64,000 nucleotides of DNA from Hydractinia symbiolongicarpus (taxonomy: Eukaryota > Cnidaria > Hydrozoa > Anthoathecata > Hydractiniidae): NCBI RefSeq assembly GCF_029227915.1, contig NC_079880.1, positions 9,451,501-9,515,500 on the forward strand, in the 5' to 3' direction. Positions 32,150-43,715 of the stretch are shown here, in pieces. The notes below the pieces were generated by a model. It was given only the letters and a program-made list of their open reading frames with translations, was not told where the DNA came from and made no database searches. The position numbers and the translations under genes are program-made. Positions within the stretch are counted from its first letter, which is position 1. The number at the start of each line of letters is the position of its first letter.

Positions 32150-35100
32150 GGGGCTATTTTTTTATTAAAAAAGTGTCGGACGGAAAAATCGATACTTGAA
32201 TAGGCTATAAAAAACAATCTGCAAATAATTACGGTTTCCCTATGCGTTTATTCTATTGCCTGAGGGCTGGTTTAGTTTGGGTAAAAAGGATGTGATCATA
32301 CTAGATACTGACGGGGAAGGATTTAGAGTTTGATTTTAGTGTCGGACGAAATCGATAAAAAAGAACTTTTGAAAATTTCGATTCACTACACGTTTCTATC
32401 GAAAGTAAGAGAAAGAAAGATGCAGTAGAGATATATATTTGTACTGAAACGTTCCTCTTTCTTTTGAACAGTATTTGGAAAATTTTACAATTTTTGAACT
32501 TTGTATATTAACAAATTTCTTCAGCAATGGAATAAAGTGTCGGACGGAAGCTGAATTTTAGTTTCGGACGGAAGAAAATAAATGTCTCTATTCTCGCAAA
32601 AAAACATGACAGAACGTTGATTTATATGGAAACGCAATTAATTCAAGAAATTATCTAAAGATGAGTTAGATTTGTCCAGTTTAAATTGAACTTTTAAAAA
32701 TCTTCCGTCCGACACTAAAGTAAGAAAATAAATAGAGCTTTTTAAAAATGAATGTTAGCTCGAACTTTAGTTCAATCTTTAAAGAAAAACAAAATCATCG
32801 TAAATAAATGCCAAGGAACATCATAAATAACTTCATAAAATACAGTTTTGAAGGCTGCAGTTTCGTTCGTTAGGATAAAAATATTAACCTTTTTCCGTCC
32901 AACACTAAAATAAAAAGACAAGTTTTTATCTAGTTTTAACGGAGAAAAACAATTCATCCAAGTCCACCTTAAAACTGGGAATAACTAGACATAAAAACAT
33001 TCTTCGTGAAACCAATTTTTGCAGGATGGACATTCTAACCAATCCGGAGTGTTATCTGAATGATAGGAAGCAAAACACTTTGCACATTGGTTCTCTTCAA
33101 CTGTAGTTGAAACGTTATGATCACAGATCAAGCCACCAGCCTTGCTGTACCAATGAGTGTAATACGGCTCCTCATCAGCAGCAGTTTTGTAAAATGCAAT
33201 TGAGGAATCACCACGTTGGTGGATTGACCTCTCAAACTTGTGAATCTTGAGGGTTTCGGGGATGGGAGAAGCGGCTTCTATACCTTCCGGCTCCGTGATT
33301 TCCGACTTACTCGGCATGTAGACAGTGATCACAGATGGAACAAACTGCGAGGCAGCTTCGGCAAATTCTTTCGGGTTGTAAATCACAGCCTTGTTTGACT
33401 TCACCTTCCGAAAAACGACATTTTTTAGCGTACTTCCAACCCCATCCATCGGTCCTTTTCCGTGGTGACTCTCATTGTAGAACCAACTCAAACTTTTATC
33501 AGCGAGGATGGTAGCAGATAGAATCTTGAACACGAAACGCGAACGAAATTGGGAGCCCATTCCATCACTCCAAACGATTAGGCGATGAAATTTCCGTTTA
33601 GTCCATTCTTCAGCAATCTCCACAACTTGTTTCAAGGAGCTCATCGAAGTTATGCGATTGTGATCTGAACTTTCGGTAATAACGACAATGCTTTTATGAT
33701 CTAGCTTTTGCTCTTCGTCCAGGAAATAACAGCATGATGTAAATAAGGAGAAGCTCTGGTGACCAAAATAAGCGCTCTGAATTTCGTCTTGCTGATCGTT
33801 CTTATAGTTTTCTGCAAAATCTACGTGCACAAGCAAATCATCAGCAGTGAGATCTTGTTTCTGTTGAACATACGCAGAAAACGGGATGCGTTTGACCGAA
33901 ATATGTTCCTTCAAGATTTTAATTTTTTCCTTCATTAACGCGACAGAATCCTCGAAACCAAGAGAAAATTTCGCTTTTGTTATCCTTTTCTCTATGGTTG
34001 TCCAACAGAAATATTGAATGTCGTCATCGGCACTGTCCTTTTCAGATGAAGACGAGGATGAGGATTCGGAGTGTGAATCGGACTTTCTTGGACCAAAATC
34101 AAAAGTAGAAAACTGTTCACACTGACTAGACGCACATTTCTTTAAAGAGAGGTTACATGCAAACTTCTCGACTAAATCGTGGGGATTTGAAGGGATTGGG
34201 TTTTCCAAAACTTTATTCAATGCCTTAGCTAGGAGAGTTGCATTCTCGCATATCTCACACAGGCAAGAGCCGTGTGGAATATTTTTATTAAAGGCGTATT
34301 CTTTGTGAGCTTTTAAAAAATCGTAAAGCTGTGAGAATGTTAATTCTTTTTCAAATTTATGAAAGAAAGTGTCCGGGACTCTGATTTTACCGGATCCATT
34401 AGCGGTATTAAGAACGTCTTTAATGTTCCATAGTAAGTAAAGCTTCTGCTTGAACACTTTCTCGCCGTCGACTTTACCTATGTATACATTGTCCTTTCGT
34501 CCAGGATTAGTGTAGGTGAGATCTGCGCGGGAGAGAAAGTCAATCAACCATACATAACGACGTTCGAAAGTTCTAAAATAGCTTAAAGAGCAATGGAGTG
34601 ACATTATTTATTTTAGTGTCGGACGGGAAAAAAGGAATCGCTTTAAAATAGTCTTCACATTGAAAAATCTTGACAAGTTATGGATGTATTATCTGTGTTT
34701 TTTTTCTCCGAAAGGGTTTAATTGATACTTAGCAACAATTTCGGTTTTAATAAGCTTTCTTATAAATCTTGAAAAATATTCAAAGTTTTCTGTTTTTAAA
34801 AGTTCTTGAAAGTATTCATTTTTATTGGACGCACTTTAATTAAAACAGCTTTATTTCAATCTATTTTTTTAATTATTTATCTTTTTTGGACAGTTTTTTA
34901 ATCCCTCCTCCAACTCAAACAGATTTGAGACGTTCAAAAACTTCTTTTTTAAAAAGAAACGCCGGTAAAAGGCTATAATGAAAATTTCCGTCCGACACTA
35001 AATTTTTCAAGAGAGTTGTACAAATGGTGCAAAATGTACGAAAAAGTAGGACCTGCCTTGGTATTAAATGTTATTTTCCCATAGCATAAGCCTAATTAAA

Positions 35101-35178
35101 ACTAAATCAAATGTTAACGGGTGTTTTTGTAGACTTTATATTTTTGACCTAAATGATGACCAATTCTCAAATAGCCCC
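32150..35178. mobile_element. 3.0-kb DNA transposon with an intact transposase-like gene
   Basis: Ends are GGGGCTATTT and its inverse AAATAGCCCC, flanked by ATAC (32,146-32,149 and 35,179-35,182). A GTGTCGGACGGAA motif recurs at about 32,173, 32,338, 32,537, 32,703(-), 32,893(-), 34,616 and 34,986(-), on both sides of the coding region and nowhere else that I noticed. Such subterminal repeats are usual transposase binding sites. The superfamily was not identified. Confidence 0.75.
32985..34604 (-). CDS. Transposase-like protein with C-terminal PHD-like finger
   Basis: An intact 539-codon frame starting at an ATG. Three conserved acidic blocks are visible: VHVDFAENY (D262), VWSDGMGSQF (D347) and HHGKGPMDGVG (D387), consistent with a DDD/E nuclease fold. 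Before the core are a CLCEIC Cys cluster (about 114-119) and a Ser-rich acidic stretch (176-195). The C-terminus (about 507-539) has CAKC, ECPSC and WFHEEC, a PHD-type zinc finger. It lies inside short terminal inverted repeats, so a transposase role is likely. Similar proteins are spread through cnidarian genomes; I cannot name the superfamily. The ORF has no stop or frameshift, unlike nearly everything around it, suggesting recent activity. Confidence 0.7.
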   Translation of the reverse strand: MSLHCSLSYFRTFERRYVWLIDFLSRADLTYTNPGRKDNVYIGKVDGEKVFKQKLYLLWNIKDVLNTANGSGKIRVPDTFFHKFEKELTFSQLYDFLKAHKEYAFNKNIPHGSCLCEICENATLLAKALNKVLENPIPSNPHDLVEKFACNLSLKKCASSQCEQFSTFDFGPRKSDSHSESSSSSSSEKDSADDDIQYFCWTTIEKRITKAKFSLGFEDSVALMKEKIKILKEHISVKRIPFSAYVQQKQDLTADDLLVHVDFAENYKNDQQDEIQSAYFGHQSFSLFTSCCYFLDEEQKLDHKSIVVITESSDHNRITSMSSLKQVVEIAEEWTKRKFHRLIVWSDGMGSQFRSRFVFKILSATILADKSLSWFYNESHHGKGPMDGVGSTLKNVVFRKVKSNKAVIYNPKEFAEAASQFVPSVITVYMPSKSEITEPEGIEAASPIPETLKIHKFERSIHQRGDSSIAFYKTAADEEPYYTHWYSKAGGLICDHNVSTTVEENQCAKCFASYHSDNTPDWLECPSCKNWFHEECFYV

Positions 35179-35957
35179 ATACCAAAATTACTACATGTTA
35201 AATAAAAATCCTTTTGTCATATTGCATGCAACCGATGTATAAGTTTAGTTACACAAAATACATCTTAAAAAGAGTCCTTAGCTATTCTTAAATATCTTCT
35301 AATATAAGCTTAAAAGGTCCAAACAATCCACAACAACACACAGCAACATATATAAAACTCACAGGTTATTTAAATATAACTGGAGCTAGGCATCAAAATC
35401 ATGGGTACATATATATAAATTCCTAGGTAGCTAGGCTGATGGTGGTTGGCTTTATGATACTAGCTATAAAATATGTCTGACATCAATAATATCATCAAAA
35501 CTGGAAAAAAAAACATGAAAAAACTTTACAGAACCTTGCTATGATTAATTTATAAAACCATGCTCTTCTTCAAATGTTTTTTTAAAGATTTATTTTGAAT
35601 GACAGAGTATATAGAGAATAGTAAAAAAGAACAGCCATCTTTTTCGAAAACACAAAATTTCCGTTTTATGCTAGGAACAGTCCGTATGCTTTGTGAATAT
35701 CTAATACCGTTTCATATGTAGCGATACCTATATATATATATATTCTCATATAGATTTTTTGGCATAAGGGTATATATATATTTATATCGTTATTAGCAGC
35801 GGGTTACATATTTACACCTTATGTGCGATTTCTATGAAGTACATCCCTAATTTTTTTAGTTAAATTTTAGCGTACGGCCACGTCATAAGAAAGTGACCCG
35901 TGATTTCCGTGTCGTGGACTCACAGTTTTACTCACGCAAGGGAATTAATATATAAGA
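35179..35957 (-). mobile_element. Second Helitron copy, 5' part
   Basis: 35,395-35,957 is an inverse copy of 28,324-28,900. On the minus strand it starts TCTTATATATTAATTCCC with A just outside, as in the first copy. Confidence 0.7.
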
Positions 35958-36069
35958 TAATCTTCTAAACTTATATTGACTTTTGTAACTCCTAAGTCGT
36001 ATCTCTCTAGGAAAAACTGTATAGCTGTCTTGAAGGCAGCATTGTCTGTGGCAGCTAATATATTTTTAA

Positions 36070-36152
36070 GTTTTCCTCTAGCTTATTTTCCAAAGACCTA
36101 ACAGGTTGAGTTCATCATTGCGGTGGCTTGCCACCTCTTTGTAAATCATTTT
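36070..36152 (+). repeat. R repeat, copy 5 (3' part)
   Basis: Only the last ~80 bp of R are present, ending TTTTCT next to a zinc-ribbon pseudogene region. Confidence 0.6.
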
Positions 36153-36199
36153 CTTTTTCTCATTAAGTAAACCGAATGGATCATCTACATCGTCAATTG

Positions 36200-36793
36200 T
36201 TGTCAGAAAATTGTAACCATTATACTCTGGTGGACGTATTTTCAACATTAATGTAAAACTTGGGAATATGGTTTACAAAGGTCTTCCTTGTACTCATTGA
36301 ATTTAAAAGAAACACTTTTGCCAGTTATACATATGACTTCTTGAAAGTCTGGATAGAGCAAAACCCAATCTTCTATGGCACAAAATTCCTGATTGTGGTT
36401 GCCATGTTTTTCGATAGCAGAAAGTAAAAGTTTCTGTTCCAGATGATTCCGTACTCATCCCGCATAGCTATACCCACATTAATAATCACCGATTTTTTAA
36501 ATTTTTTGAACTGTTCTTCTGCTTATTATTTGTTCCCATCATAGAAGCAGAAGATGGTTTTGCTGCTACAGATGTTGTTGTTGATGATATACTATGTCTC
36601 TCTTTGTACCAGGCTTGAAGAAGGTCTGTCTGTATTTTTCTCGGCTCTCGGTAAAACTATTCAAAGGCATCGTATTCGATGGAGTATAAGATGTATCGTT
36701 TTCTGATGTTCTAGCGCCACATTTCCCACAAAAAGTGTGCTCTGTTTTGACTTCAGATCCACACGCTACACAGTATGCTTTTTTTATCTGCAA
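36200..36793 (-). pseudogene. Zinc-ribbon protein of a transposon family, decayed
   Basis: Reads AYCVACGSEVKTEHTFCGKC, a two-CxxC zinc ribbon, in a 75-codon frame (36,793-36,566). Further along the strand are broken segments such as EDWVLLYPDFQEVICITG and FKFNEYKEDLCKPYSQV, which resemble the ubiquitin-like region following this zinc ribbon in cnidarian transposon-associated genes. Frame breaks lie between the parts. An array like that at 14,105 precedes it. Confidence 0.5.
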
Positions 36794-36839
36794 TCAATGT
36801 TTTGGTACAAAATAACACGTCAACCGAAAATAATTAAAA

Positions 36840-37070
36840 CATTTTCTTTTTTTAATTTTCTTCTCAATCCTTTTTCTTTTTCTCCGATATGTATACTTTC
36901 TTTCTTTTTTCACTTTTGATTTATTCTTTTCTCAATTTTAATATTTTTTTTCTCGATTTTGATTTTCTTTTTTCGATTTGAATTTTTTTTCTCGATTTGA
37001 ATTTCCTTTTCTCGATTTGAATTTTCTTTTCTTGATTTAGATTTCTTTTTTTCAGTGTCCCTTCTCGGCT
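36840..37070 (-). repeat. Degenerate array, inverse of 14,105-14,300
   Basis: Repeats of TTTTCTCGATTTGAATT, about 18 bp each, ending near TTTCAGTGTCCC. They match the array at 14.1 kb in opposite orientation. Confidence 0.65.
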
Positions 37071-37459
37071 TCCCTAACTAGGTAACCCTTTTCATTTGTT
37101 TCTTTAAAATTCAGACAATCGTGCGCAAAAATATTTGGAAAACTGTCTGATTTTTAAGTTTTTAGACTTCTTTTAGCATAGCAGACCCCCTTCCCCCAAA
37201 TTCAGTGTTAAATTTGTTGTTTTGATCGCTAGTGTCAGGTCTTGTAAAGGCACTGTTGTCAATACAGTCAACATGTCAATACAGTCAACAACATACTGTT
37301 TTTTAAAACATTTTTGCACACGATTGTAGATTGCTCAGTGAAGCTGAAGATTCAAAGAAAAAGAAACTCAAAGGGCTATTGAGTCAATGTTACTTAAGGG
37401 GGACGGGTGTGACAATCAAATTAGGGTAGTTGCGTAGCTTAAGTATTACAAATTGATTA

Positions 37460-37505
37460 CCTTGGGTAACGTTCTGTCCATCTTTTCAATGTGTTGTGTC
37501 GTTTT
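37460..37505 (+). repeat. Remnant of the LINE 3' structured-block tail
   Basis: ACGTTCTGTCCATCTTTTCA and TGTGTTGTGTC match the end of the conserved block at 12,350-12,395. Confidence 0.55.
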
Positions 37506-37534
37506 TATTTTCAACATAGTATGCAAGACAACAA

Positions 37535-37600
37535 TGTAATATGTTTATTTTAGCAATATATTTCGAAGTATTACTTCATCATCAGGCTATAAGTAAAAGT
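37535..37600 (-). ncRNA. Hammerhead-like motif of a Penelope-like element end
   Basis: On the minus strand: CTGATGA, one T, GAAGT-AAT-ACTTC, then GAAA. This is the CUGAUGA/stem II/GAAA core found in terminal repeats of Penelope-like elements, with one extra base before stem II. Stems I and III were not defined. Confidence 0.5.
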
Positions 37601-38270
37601 ATATAAACAGTAAAACCGCTAAATAAAAAGTATTCACATCACATATCAACATCTACCAACATACACTATACACAAGTTAAAATGTATTAAATGATTAAAA
37701 CTCCCATGAGGGATAAATCATAATTAAACTTTTATTACTAATTCACGGCTTTTAAACTCGGGTAATAAAGCCTAAAATAAACACAAAGGACGAGTAGCTT
37801 ATTTCCAAAGAAGAAGTTGGGCTATACAATAGTGTGCTACGTGTAATAAAAAATAAACAAAAATAAAGGCGTCTAACAACCGTTACGTAAAAAGTAAAAT
37901 CTCTATATATGTACTTGCATTATTGCCATGCCAGAAGTACACGAGGGAAAGAAAATATATCAAAATTTAATATATTCGCCATACAAAAAGGTTATTACAT
38001 AATTTCACAATGTATAAACAGTTTGTAATGCATCATACAAAATCAGTTATTCAGTCTAGTGCATATAGCAATCCTCCCAAAATCTTTCTTGAAATATAAG
38101 AAATCAATAATAACAACACATAAATCAATAGTAACAACACATAAAAGAAAAATATAAAAACTTGAATCTCTTTGGTATATTATTTATCTATCGTAACATT
38201 TTAATCCAAAGTATTAAAAGAACAGTTTTCCTTACAGACTAAAACTTATATTCAAGAAATTTTCCAAATT
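37601..38270. other. Non-coding, probably Penelope-like end and DIRS 3' region
   Basis: AT-rich; no coding region recognised. Confidence 0.35.
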
Positions 38271-39228
38271 TTATGAGCATGGCGCACCACGTTGCATGAA
38301 ATAAAGTTGGATTTTTATGTTATAAAATCTAAGTGAGAGTTTATGATGTGCCAGTCGCATATCACTAATAAATTTCCTCAATTGTTGCACCCTTTTGTGC
38401 ACACTAGAAGAAGAAACTGACCTAGTAGAGTAGCCCTTAATCACTGATGTGTCAACCCCTGAAAGTTCTAGCACTGACTTCAACCATCTGTTGATGCTAC
38501 TAGTTGTAACAGGTAAATGAGGCTCTACGATACCAAGAAATAATTTTGTTTCGCCATCTTTTCACCAAGGCTTAGTCCGTTCAAGATATTAAGTGTTTTT
38601 ACTGGCCATAATTCTTCCCAGAAGCAAAGGAAATGATTGGATCTGGCCTTTTGCCCTTTTCTTGAATTGTTTTGCTTTTCCTGCAAGCTGAAAAAACAAT
38701 TTTGGTACTTCCCACAGCCGTAAATTTTGTATCTAAAAGGTTTAGTTCTGATGCACTGCTTACAGAAGTCAAAGCGAGTAGCATAACAGTTTTTAATGTC
38801 GGTTTTTTATCTGGCACACCCCTCATTTTCCTAAGCTGTATTAGAACTTCTTCCACTTCTCAAACAACACAGCACCTTGGTTTAGGAGGCGTCAATGCAG
38901 ATATAGCTAAGATATAGCTGAGCGATATACTTCTATAGTTGTATATTCTAGGCCATCTTTATAGACATTATGTTAAAAAATCCAGTATTACATTGGCAGG
39001 GGCATCAATGAGATCCATTTGTTTTTCATTACACAACCATTTTTTCCAAAACGTTGTGTAAGTGTCTGTTGTGCTAACTCTTTTGGAGTGTAGCATGAAA
39101 GTTTCAGATTTCATGTTGCTATTATTGGGTGAAGATCTCCTTGCTGATTTGTGAGGAACTGTGCTGAGTTCAATAGGAGAAGTGGATGTCTTATTGTTAA
39201 ACTTGGGTACCACGGTTGACCCGGCCAA
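38271..39228 (-). pseudogene. DIRS tyrosine recombinase, broken
   Basis: Pieces: ESFMLHSKRVSTTDTYTTFW (N-terminal SAM-like region), then LKTVMLLALTSVSSASELNL, a helix with an Arg-to-Ser-like change at the usual first catalytic Arg, then WMKSVLELSGVDTSVIKGYS followed by TR, where the usual HSTR appears as YSTR. The final FYNI may hold the nucleophile Tyr region. The domain integrates circular DNA without an integrase. Frame breaks lie near 38,960 and 38,500-38,600. Confidence 0.65.
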
Positions 39229-40394
39229 AGAGGAGCAATTAGTATGGTCGATTCTCCAATTTTTGCAATATTTTCCCTATTATACAGAGGGGTAGAACAA
39301 GTTTTGAGAAAAGGCCCTTCCAATTGTGGTATAGTGCATTCACTCCCTTGCACTATGGGTCCTGCTTGAGCCTCATGTAGTTGTTTAGTTTTTTCATTGT
39401 TCAGATTGCAAAACAGTCCATGTTGGGTGTTGCCATTTTGTTACCTCGTCATCTTCATTGGACTTTTCTTCCTTGGTCCAAGCTCCCCCGGTTGACGGGC
39501 CTTCCTCCATTGCTACAAGGGATGGGTCCCTAATGAGAGGAAGCATCTGAAAAAATTACCATTTCCGGGTTGCTTAGGTGTGTTGGTTTTCCCTTGGCCA
39601 GAATCAAGTTGTTAATCCACCATTTCAGCTCCTTGTGGGAGTCTGCTGACAAAGTAACTATGTGGCTGCAATTGACTTTTTTCCTTTGCGCTTGAATAAG
39701 GTCTTGTTGTAGGTATATCAACTGTAGTGGTGCTGCTTGGATTGCGGGCAGGGTCGCATACAGTTTCGCTACCACTGTTGATAGTTGTATCAGGGATGGT
39801 TGGTGGTTTTGTAATGTCTCTTGACACAGTTTTGTCAGTTTTTGGATTTTCTGAATAGGAACTGATTTTTCCATCTTTTGGGTGTTGATTATAGTTCCGA
39901 AAAAATCTACCTGTTGTGTTGGTTCCCGACAAGAATTTTTACCAGTTTATCTTAAACCCCAATTAGCCAAGAAGAAAAATAACTGAGTCACTTTCTTCCA
40001 GGGCTGTCTGGTATGTCCTCCCTATCAGCAGTAGGTCCTCCAGGTATACTAAAGGTATAATTACTAAGATTAACAACTTTTGCAAAAGTGCTATTGGTAC
40101 TTTTATTAATTTCGCGAAAATGCGAGGGCACGGTCCCACTTCGAAGGCTAAAACTAGTATTTCGTACATTTTTTGTTTTATTTGAATCTTACGTATTTTC
40201 TTGATATTGGATTGATTCGGAACTGCCAATATGCCTCTTTTAAATTTATTTTGACTAAATAGTCCCCTTTTCGAAGGAGCTCTTTCACATTTTGTATACC
40301 CTCCATTGGGAAATAATGGTATTCCAGAAATTTGTTCAGGTTTTTCACATTTATAATAGGCCGAGACTTGATCTATTCTTTTTGGGGCGAACAA
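39229..40394 (-). pseudogene. DIRS reverse transcriptase and RNase H-like region, broken
   Basis: RT pieces include KRGILAVPNQ, KMYEILVLAFEVGPCPRIF and PLVYLEDLLLIG, the last being the YxDD box written YLED. Downstream are LSTVVAKLYATLPAIQAAPL, SADSHKELKWWINNLI and VIFSDASSH, the RNase H start with its Asp. APLWPGQPWYP (about 39,260) is the usual linker to the recombinase. Frames shift at least three times. Confidence 0.65.
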
Positions 40395-41601
40395 AAATTG
40401 TTGAACGAAATTGATCCCTTATCAGATTTTCCAGTTTATTCGGATCCCCTGTGAGGATCTGCCAGTTGTTTATGTATTACTGGATTTTTCCTGCATTGCT
40501 TTCGATTACATAGAGCAGAATTTCTGGAAAAAGTTCCCTTAAGGCTGGATGATAAAACCCGATTTGTTAGAGGGAGACAGTTTCGTACCTCTTTTTCCTC
40601 TAAACAGGCCTTCACCACGATTAGGTCGTGCCCCTCCACGGGGGTAGGATTGTATTGAGGAGGGGCAGTTCTGAAAGGGTGTCTTTTATTTTTTTTCAAA
40701 ATAATTTTTTCTCATTTTCCTGGGCTTTTAAAGTTTCCTTGAGGTTTTTACAGAAAGCTTCACCGAACAAGTATTCATTTTCTTCTCCGAGAGCTTTTGA
40801 TTTGTCCTTTATCTAGCTCTTATCAGATTTATGGTCAACGATCGCTGACAGGACTTAAACACGCTATAAGATTTATAATACTGCAGTGCAGCTTGCTTGA
40901 CCCGAGTTCCTTTTAAAAGAGCCAAATGGCGTTATAATTTTTTTTGTGCTAACTTTTCGACCTTAGTAGCATAAACCTCAATTACGACAAGCTGGTTCTG
41001 TTATAATTATCCATTGAAAACACTTTATTGTGTCATTTCTTCTCAAGCAACGGTTTCAAAAACGAGTCAAACTTTATTGCTTTCGTTATATTATCCGGAG
41101 GAGGAATGGCAATAAATTCCTCCAAGTCCCCCTCCTTGACATGCTGACTACAACCAGAATTGAACAGGTCCGCAAGTTCCTTTGGTAGAGACTATTTTAA
41201 TTTTTCGTTATTTGGCAGTGAAAGAAGGCAGAACTTCTTAATTGCTGGCCCCTCCTTCTTGATCACCCTCCTCAATGGGACGTTTTCTCGCCTCACCTGC
41301 TTCAGGAGCAGTTTGAGCTTCGTCATTACTGTCATTGGCAGAAATTTCATTGTCAGAAGATATAGCTGCAGCGTCAGATAACTCATAGTCGTTTACAACA
41401 ACATTCTCTCACGATTGTTCAGGTTAACTTCGATATTGGAAAAACAAATATTTTCTGCTGCTTACCTTCCTTAAACTTTTCAAAATAAGGACGAGGAAGG
41501 CTGAGTCGTGGCCGTAAGTCGGTTCGGATCGACTCGCGCATCATGAAATCTCGCGAAAATTTTGTGACATAAAATTCAATTATATTGAAACGTGCTGTCA
41601 T
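40395..41601 (-). pseudogene. DIRS gag-like region, highly decayed
   Basis: Short minus-strand frames only (40,436-40,699, 41,192-41,386 and 41,419-41,601). No clear zinc finger. Assigned by position upstream of the RT. Confidence 0.4.
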
Positions 41602-41794
41602 GATAACAATGAAGAGTTTTCGAATTTAGGAATGGAACATATTTTAATCGATCGTTACGTAACAGATGTAAACATTGATTTAAGTTTTCTTACATTTAGT
41701 TATGTTTTGAAAAACGAGAACAACAGTGAATCACCCATTTTGTAGCGTTAAAAATAGTAACAATGGAAAACTACTTTCTACAATTTTACGCTCA

Positions 41795-41935
41795 ACGTTT
41801 TTAGGAAATCGTTGCAAAAGGGGGGATTTTGCTTTTCTGGAATATCTTTAGAGGATCGCATCCTCTAGCTATAGTAGAACCAGCTGTCATTAGACAAGAA
41901 ATATCATTACAGCTGTTTTGTCGCCTCATCAATAA
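41795..41935 (+). repeat. R' repeat, copy 3
   Basis: Contains GGGGGGATTTTGCTTTT, CATCCTCTAGCTATAGTAG and CTGTCATTAGACAAGAAAT as in copy 1. Confidence 0.65.
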
Positions 41936-42800
41936 TTTTTAGGATATACACGCTGATTTTACAAGAACAGTGTGTTTTCGTTCCTGCTCAATGTTCCTAA
42001 CTTTTTTCACAATCCTCATTATTCTTAATATATTGAAAATATATAACGCCTTAATAAATTAAAGCTTGCTATTAGTTAGCTATTGGCAATGCCTAGGATA
42101 TTCTTAACTTCCGACCCACAGAGTATATTCTTACAAATTATTGAATATATTTTCTGGTTCAAGACACAACAAAACACTTTAATGTTTATAAAAAAATTTA
42201 GCACTGTTAGTTAAAACAAATAAAAAATCGTTATACACCAAAATTCATTTATCTATAAATAATGTAAACAAAACCTCTGTTTTTCTTTCGCTTTCTTAGT
42301 AGGTAGCTTTCTCTGAATAAAAGTTTAATCAGTTTTATACTTCGAATACTGCACTTTGCTTCAACTTAAAGAGAACGAATTGGAAGCGTATACAATTGTT
42401 TAATACATTTTTACTCAATTCTCTTTGTGATGTTATATTATGTTACGTTTTTCTGTTTTTAAAAAATATTTTAATTTATCTTATTTATCTAATTTTAATT
42501 ATCAACACTATCTTCGTTCGACAACAACAATTTTGTTTTTATATTTTAGATTTCAATTATCATGTTCGAATTCAATAGTTTTTTATAAAAGGATGCAACC
42601 TGGGTCCCAGAACACAAATATGGAACACATAGAAGAAGGAATATGCTTAAATCTAATGATGAGTAAAAATTGTTGAAGTAACTTTTTTAGGATTAATTTG
42701 AAAAAGAGACAACCTTCTTCCCTTCAGGTTTTCTTTTTTCAGTTGATAAACAACCAGTTTTCCGTGCGATACGGCGCGCATATAGTAAGCTGAGGGTAAA
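41936..42800. other. Unassigned AT-rich stretch
   Basis: No convincing coding region; short frames near 42,400-42,680 are low-complexity. Confidence 0.35.
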
Positions 42801-42950
42801 ATTAAATTACTTTATCAATATCAACCCTGTACAATTTTTTCAACTTAGCAAACGTAACGCCATGCATTGGAAGAAAGAAGAAAGTGACCCATGAATTTTT
42901 TTGCCATGGTCTCACCGTGCACACACACACAAGGTGTATTAATATATAGA
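42800..42950 (-). mobile_element. Helitron 5' end remnant
   Basis: On the minus strand it starts TCTATATATTAATAC after an A, then has a GGTCACTTTCTT segment shared with the Helitron 5' regions at 28,324 and 35,957. Confidence 0.55.
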
Positions 42951-43069
42951 TGGACAAATACCTAGATAAATGGAACAAACAATAAATATAAAAAAAAAAA
43001 CAACGAATTTACAATTGATGGGGTAGATATTCGTTCAGGGAAAAAGAAAGACTCCGGATATGCATTTTC

Positions 43070-43576
43070 TAAAGGTTCACAGGTGGATACATTGCAACGA
43101 TAGAGCAGTAATTTTCTGTGATGACCGCCTTATTAACAGTCCCGAGTCATATATATTAAAAGAGTTGAGGTAAGAATATTTTAACCAAAATGAGTCAGCA
43201 AGGGGGCTTGACTACAGTCAGTCTTGTTTTTGGAAAGTGACGACTCAAATTATTACCCCAGTCAAAAAAATATTAGCAGATGGGTTTGATCACACATGAT
43301 CTTGTCTTTGGAGAGTAACGACTCCACTTATTACCTGAGATACAAACAAAGAATAGCACACTTAAACAGAAAACGATTGAAGTTTACTTTAGGAAGATAG
43401 ACATGTCTAGTTTCTACTGATGACCGTCCGTGGATCTCTTCGAGGTGACCCAGCTAGACATCCAGGGTACTTAGGTTCAGAAATATAGGCCGAAACCTAC
43501 CTGCCCTTGGGTGAAGTTCTGTTCATCTTTTCATATGTGTTGCGTCGTTTTATTTTTGTTTTTTAGTAATTTTAAT
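43070..43576 (+). mobile_element. USP/LINE 3' remnant: USP end, two tail units, structured block
   Basis: Starts with CACAGGTGGATACATTGC, the WIHCNDRAV part of USP, then two tail repeats and the conserved block (43,335-43,576). It is followed by R and another USP copy. Confidence 0.75.
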
Positions 43577-43715
43577 TAAATCCTTGAATAAGGGAGAATT
43601 GTTCTTTTAGAGGCATTTTCTCTAGAGAAGTACAACCTCTAGCTTATTTCTAAAGATCTAGCAGGTTGAGTTCATCATTGCGGTGGCTAGACACCTCTTT
43701 GTAATTTATTTTCTT
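43577..43715 (+). repeat. R repeat, copy 6
   Basis: Sits between two USP units: downstream of the structured block of one and upstream of the USP Cys box of the next. Confidence 0.65.

Larger units (their letters stand above)
38271..41601 (-). mobile_element. Degenerate DIRS-type retrotransposon
   Basis: On the minus strand, in order: gag-like scraps (41,601-40,436), RT (40,394-39,950), RNase H-like region (39,930-39,350), then tyrosine recombinase (39,350-38,271). This is the DIRS order. Every part has frameshifts or stops. Confidence 0.7.

Noticed and set aside
31875-32199. Open frames rich in Tyr-Ile
   Set aside because: Translation of the AT dinucleotide run.
41192-41601. Short frames as a separate gene
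   Set aside because: No domain and decayed; better explained as the gag end of the DIRS element.
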